NCBI GenBank assembly: GCA_964454255.1
Contig: CAYVSY010000044.1
Location: 1-7,791 of the forward strand
DNA: 7,791 nt
DNA from: CAYVSY01 sp964454255
GTDB taxonomy: Bacteria; Bacillota_I; Bacilli_A; RF39; UBA660
Direction: 5' to 3'
Shown: piece after piece, positions 5,055-7,791 of the stretch
How positions within the stretch are numbered: the stretch's first letter is position 1
Layout of the letters: each line of letters begins with the position of its first letter
Program-made: the position numbers and the translations under genes
Notes under the pieces: model-generated
What the model was told of the DNA's origin: nothing
Databases searched by the model: none
What the model saw: the letters and a program-made list of their open reading frames with translations, nothing else

Positions 5055-5472
5055 ATAAACAGTCTACATATGTATCATCTAGACACCTAAGAACGCATAA
5101 ACAGCCTAAATTCATTGTGAAAAACGAATTAGTAGCTGCGTATGGATAAAGTGAACTTGTATCAGAATTTTGTTGTAGAACTCTAAAAGTTGCACAACAT
5201 CCATCAAGTTTTTCTATTCTAAATACATTTGATGTTGTCGTAATTGTAGGATCTTTAGAAATAGGCATTGACCAAGCTACACCATTACCACAGCAAGTAT
5301 ATAACATTGTTGGACGAGTATTACAAACTGTTCCACAACTTTGACCTAAGTAACCTTTATCACAAGATTCTAAACAACTATCATTTGAACAAATACTTTG
5401 TTGAAGAATATATATAACTTTTAATATATCTGCAATACAATTTTCACAAGTTTTGTTGGTATTATCACACAT
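5053..5472 (-). CDS. Cys-rich spore coat/exosporium protein, CotY/CotZ family
   Basis: A 139-residue protein with 16 cysteines. The C-terminal half carries the CotY/CotZ layout: SNVFRIEKLDGCCATFRVL (81-99), then SFFTMNLGCLCVLRCLDDTYVDC (116-138), like FRVEEI-CCATLRLL and VDLDCFCAIQCL in Bacillus. These proteins form disulfide-linked lattices in the outer spore crust or exosporium. The N-terminal half adds a Cys-rich stretch (C2, C9, C12, C28, C33, C37, C46, C50, CC60-61). There is no signal peptide, as expected for a protein assembled from the mother-cell cytoplasm. Start ATG 5472 follows AAGGGGTGA by 5 bases; a longer in-frame reading to 5532 adds a hydrophobic stretch that runs through the promoter and is rejected. 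It is monocistronic. CotY versus CotZ is not resolvable. Confidence 0.85.
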   Translation of the reverse strand: MCDNTNKTCENCIADILKVIYILQQSICSNDSCLESCDKGYLGQSCGTVCNTRPTMLYTCCGNGVAWSMPISKDPTITTTSNVFRIEKLDGCCATFRVLQQNSDTSSLYPYAATNSFFTMNLGCLCVLRCLDDTYVDCL

Positions 5473-5496
5473 AGATTTCACCCCTTCTTTATATTC

Positions 5497-5528
5497 ATTA
5501 TAATTTATGATGAATATAAAAAAAAATG
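5497..5528 (-). promoter_or_regulatory. Shared promoter box, copy 2, upstream of the CotY/CotZ-like gene
   Basis: Reverse-strand block matching 4599-4630 (28 of 32 identical). ACATTTT at the -35 side and CATAAATT (5509-5502) are spaced exactly as in copy 1, 25 bases upstream of the ATG (box end to start codon: 5496-5473 between). The match to a sigma-E/K pattern fits a coat gene. TTGACA (5532-5527) overlaps, but no good sigma-A -10 lies at 17 bp (CATAAA). Confidence 0.55.
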
Positions 5529-5584
5529 TCAACTATAACCTATATGTGATTAAATATACTAATATTTCTATATTATTTTCATAT

Positions 5585-5611
5585 AAAAAAAAGATAATTA
5601 TAAAATTATCT
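5585..5611 (-). terminator. Rho-independent terminator of the COG2426-type gene
   Basis: On the reverse strand, an 8-bp stem (5611-5604 with 5599-5592), 4-base loop (5603-5600) and a T run (5592-5585). The TAA stop (5608-5606) lies in the stem. Confidence 0.8.
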
Positions 5612-6106
5612 AATTAATGATCCTAACACCCCATAAGATAGAATGCTCATTATAATACCAGCAACTAATACACCAAAAATAATAGCTATAAAAGATTTTT
5701 TCTTATCAAGTCCAAGAAGTATAGCGATTAAAGCACCTGTCCAAGCACCTGTCCCTGGTAAAGGAACAGCCACAAAAATAAATAAACCCATGTATTTAAA
5801 TCTTTGTATTTTTTCACTTTTAGCCATTGATTTCATTTCTAATTTATTAATAGTTTTTCTAACTTTAGGAAATCTTTTAAACCAATTCAATATTTTTTCA
5901 ATAAAAAGTAATATAAAAGGAATAGGTAATAGATTACCAAAAAAACAAATAATAAAGGAACTATAAAAACTTAAGTTCAATAAACTAGCCGCAATTAAGC
6001 CACCTCTAAGTTCTAATATTGGCATTAAAGAAATAATAAATATAATAATGTTTTTATCTAAACCGTTAAAAAGATTAACAAAAAAGTCTACTAAATCTGT
6101 TGTCAT
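5606..6106 (-). CDS. COG2426-type 'small multidrug export' family membrane protein
   Basis: A 166-residue integral membrane protein with about four to five hydrophobic segments. The family pattern is clear: MPILELRGGLIAASLL (28-43), GNLLPIPFILLF (57-68), a basic cytoplasmic stretch (77-104) and VAVPLPGTGAWTGALIAILLGL (112-133). The paired Glu-Leu-Arg-Gly-Gly and Pro-Gly-Thr-Gly-Ala motifs typify this group, named after a putative drug exporter; its substrate is not established, and I would not infer resistance from the name. Start ATG 6106 follows GAGAGGTG by 6 bases. It is transcribed alone, with its own promoter (6125-6153) and terminator (5585-5611). There is no sign of a link to the neighbouring sporulation genes. 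Confidence 0.85.
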   Translation of the reverse strand: MTTDLVDFFVNLFNGLDKNIIIFIISLMPILELRGGLIAASLLNLSFYSSFIICFFGNLLPIPFILLFIEKILNWFKRFPKVRKTINKLEMKSMAKSEKIQRFKYMGLFIFVAVPLPGTGAWTGALIAILLGLDKKKSFIAIIFGVLVAGIIMSILSYGVLGSLIR

Positions 6107-6124
6107 ATTTCACACCTCTCAATA

Positions 6125-6153
6125 ATTTTACCAAAAAAAAAGAAGTATGTCTA
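6125..6153 (-). promoter_or_regulatory. Sigma-A promoter of the COG2426-type gene
   Basis: Reverse strand: TAGACA (6153-6148), exactly 17 bp, TAAAAT (6130-6125), preceded by TGG as an extended -10. Each hexamer is one mismatch from consensus. It points to vegetative expression. Confidence 0.7.
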
Positions 6154-6154
6154 T

Positions 6155-6187
6155 AAAAAAAGTTTGAAAACATCAGCGTTTTAAAAC
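6155..6187 (-). terminator. Probable terminator of the ClpX-like gene
   Basis: On the reverse strand an imperfect stem (6187-6178 with 6171-6162, one bulged base on each side), a 6-base loop (6177-6172) and seven T (6161-6155). The TGA stop (6175-6173) is in the loop. Confidence 0.6.
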
Positions 6188-7684
6188 ATATTTTTTATTA
6201 TCATGAATTGTTTCTTTATCAATAATAACTTCTTTAATAGAATTATCTGATTGAACATCAATTAATGCATTTTTAATTGCTAAATTAAAAATTAGATTTA
6301 AACCTCTTGCTCCTTTTCCAGAATTCTTAGCAATAGTTGCTATTTCTAATATAGCATCGTTTACAATTGTTAATTTAGTATTATAACTATCAAATAAAAG
6401 AGTATTTTTGATAATAGGGTTATTAACAGATTTATTTAAAATTGCTATTAAATTTTCTAATGATAAAGAATTTAAATATTCCATAATATTTATTCTTCCC
6501 ATAAATTCAGGTTTAATACCATAATCATTAAAACGATCTAATTCAGTTGTTTTAGAAGAAGAGTGATTTGAACAAAAACCAACTACTTTTTCTATATATT
6601 CTTTTTCAAGACCAGAAAAGGCACCAGCAAAACCAAAAGTTATATGAGTTGTATCAAAAGTAATTAAATCGTGTTTATATTTAAAAATAACTGGATCACC
6701 ATCAAGAGGTTTTAATAACGAATCTAAAACAGCTGATGTAGCAATACCTTCACCATCTTTTTTAGCCGCTTTTTTATCAATTTCATCAACAAATATAATT
6801 CCATATTGTGCTTTTTCAATATCACCATCAGCAACATTAATTAAATCGGTAAACATATCTTCGATTGAACGCCCAACAAATCCAGCTGAAGTATATTGGG
6901 TGGAATCTTCTGTTACAAAAGGACATTTAATTTCTTTAGCAATAGATCTAAAAATTTCTGTTTTTCCACATCCTGTTGGTCCAACTAATAAAATATTTCT
7001 TTTAATAGAACGATCTATAATATGATGATTAGCATTTATAGAACTAACAACTGATTTAACTGCTTCATCTTGACCAATTACACAATTACATACTTTTTCA
7101 ATAACATTTTTAGTATTAAAATCATTTTTTTCTATTTCTATATTTGAAAAAGATATTGCTAAATCATCATCTTCATCAATATCAAGTTCTAATTCACGAC
7201 GAAGAAAATCACTATCAATACTATCTAAATATGTTAAATTATTTTCTTCAATACGACGGCAATAATATGTTTCTATATAATTAGAATCAGGAAGGTATTT
7301 TTGATAAAAATAATACAAATTAATACAGTCTAAATATTCTAAAAAAGCTTCTCGTATAAATGGTTCTTTAATATCATCAACTAATAGAGAACCATCACTA
7401 TAAAACTTATTATCTTTAGTATAAGAAAGTTTAGAATAATTACTATCACCAGAATATAATCTAATATATTCACTTATATTAAAAGGATAACCATATACAA
7501 AAGTATCATTTAGTGACTCAAAATCATCGCCACATTTTAATTTTTCACCACTAGAACTAATAAAATTTTTTTTTCCATTTGTATCTTTTATCTCACCAAA
7601 AATAATATCAACAGGTTTTAAAGGTAATTCATTATTTTTTTTTGGTTTTAATCTTTTAAAAACAGTAACAAATTGTGTATTCAT
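6173..7684 (-). CDS. ClpX-like AAA+ unfoldase with a non-canonical N-terminal domain
   Basis: 503 residues. Residues 195-500 form a ClpX-type AAA+ module: IGQDEAV (box II region, 203-209), Walker A GPTGCGKT (235-242), pore loop AGFVGR (267-272, ClpX GYVG), Walker B IFVDEID (297-303), sensor-1 region FGFAGAF (350-356), VGF (368-370) where ClpX has its ClpP-docking IGF, EFMGR with the arginine finger (393-397), and sensor-2 GARGL (458-462). It should unfold proteins by ATP hydrolysis, probably feeding ClpP. The first 190 residues lack the CxxC zinc-binding domain of ClpX and match nothing I know; they end in an acidic stretch (ELELDIDEDDD). Start ATG 7684 follows GGGAG (7694-7690) by 5 bases; the in-frame ATG at 7696 has no ribosome binding site. 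It is unlikely to be the housekeeping clpX. Confidence 0.85.
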   Translation of the reverse strand: MNTQFVTVFKRLKPKKNNELPLKPVDIIFGEIKDTNGKKNFISSSGEKLKCGDDFESLNDTFVYGYPFNISEYIRLYSGDSNYSKLSYTKDNKFYSDGSLLVDDIKEPFIREAFLEYLDCINLYYFYQKYLPDSNYIETYYCRRIEENNLTYLDSIDSDFLRRELELDIDEDDDLAISFSNIEIEKNDFNTKNVIEKVCNCVIGQDEAVKSVVSSINANHHIIDRSIKRNILLVGPTGCGKTEIFRSIAKEIKCPFVTEDSTQYTSAGFVGRSIEDMFTDLINVADGDIEKAQYGIIFVDEIDKKAAKKDGEGIATSAVLDSLLKPLDGDPVIFKYKHDLITFDTTHITFGFAGAFSGLEKEYIEKVVGFCSNHSSSKTTELDRFNDYGIKPEFMGRINIMEYLNSLSLENLIAILNKSVNNPIIKNTLLFDSYNTKLTIVNDAILEIATIAKNSGKGARGLNLIFNLAIKNALIDVQSDNSIKEVIIDKETIHDNKKYVLKR

Positions 7685-7704
7685 ATTTTCTCCCATATAT
7701 TGAT

Positions 7705-7713
7705 ATTATAACA
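7705..7713 (-). promoter_or_regulatory. Extended -10 promoter of the ClpX-like gene
   Basis: Reverse strand TGTTATAAT (7713-7705) is a perfect extended -10. It lies 20 bases before the ATG at 7684, which also argues against the upstream ATG at 7696. There is no clear -35. Confidence 0.6.
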
Positions 7714-7749
7714 TGCTTATAATATATTTTTTTAAAAACTATAAAACTA

Positions 7750-7778
7750 TTGACAATAAAAAATAAAATTGATAAAAT
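7750..7778 (+). promoter_or_regulatory. Strong sigma-A promoter reading out of the right edge
   Basis: TTGACA (7750-7755, consensus), exactly 17 bp, TAAAAT (7773-7778), with TGA in front as an extended -10. Transcription would start near 7785 and drive a gene outside the window, divergent from the ClpX-like gene. Confidence 0.75.
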
Positions 7779-7791
7779 TAAGATGTAAAAT

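Noticed and set aside
5473..5532. Hydrophobic N-terminal extension of the coat protein that looks like a signal peptide
   Set aside because: It covers the shared promoter box, and a strong ribosome binding site precedes ATG 5472; coat proteins do not need a signal peptide.
5643..5966. Forward open reading frame of 107 codons opposite the COG2426-type gene
   Set aside because: Antisense shadow; the reverse frame has clear family motifs, promoter and ribosome binding site.
1..7791. Mollicute-style genetic code (TGA as Trp), suggested by the very high AT content
   Set aside because: TGA acts as the stop of the XRE, spoVAD and ClpX-like genes, and Trp is encoded by TGG in spoVAD, so the standard bacterial code fits.

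Overview
The window is very AT-rich, gene-dense DNA from an endospore-forming Firmicute. The evidence is a spoIIA-type operon head, spoVAC-spoVAD-spoVAE, a CotY/CotZ-type coat protein and AGGAGG/AGGTGA-type ribosome binding sites. The extreme AT bias and the stripped-down sporulation set suggest a gut-type Bacilli or Erysipelotrichia-like lineage rather than Bacillus itself; this placement is inference. TGA is used as a stop and TGG as Trp, so the standard bacterial code applies.

Layout: (1) Bases 1-83 are the C-terminus of a response-regulator receiver domain, ending in a terminator. (2) Bases 105-1551, forward: a control region with two Spo0A-box-like sites, a divergent spoIIAA, sigF, and a small XRE-family regulator ending in a terminator hairpin. 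(3) Bases 1614-3400, forward: spoVAC, spoVAD and spoVAE, tightly coupled, encoding the core of the dipicolinic-acid channel and uptake machinery. (4) Bases 3418-4548, reverse: a SEDS (RodA/FtsW/SpoVE) peptidoglycan polymerase. (5) Bases 4644-4967, forward: an unrecognised 107-residue protein, convergent with a reverse Cys-rich CotY/CotZ-like coat protein (5053-5472); both end in one bidirectional terminator. (6) Bases 5606-6106, reverse: a COG2426-type membrane protein. (7) Bases 6173-7684, reverse: a ClpX-like AAA+ ATPase with an unfamiliar N-terminal domain. (8) The right edge carries a forward promoter for a gene outside the window.

The most notable point is the spoIIA locus. spoIIAA is followed directly by sigF, with an 8-base gap and no spoIIAB (anti-sigma kinase) between them. 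The SpoIIAA-like protein has also lost the DSSG phosphorylation motif. This implies a non-canonical way of controlling the first forespore sigma factor, or relocation of the anti-sigma factor. An XRE regulator sits where spoVAA/spoVAB follow sigF in Bacillus.

The second notable point is a near-identical 32-base promoter box (28/32 identical) upstream of both the coat gene and the unknown 107-residue gene. It resembles a mother-cell (sigma-E/K) promoter and marks the unknown gene as a probable new sporulation gene.
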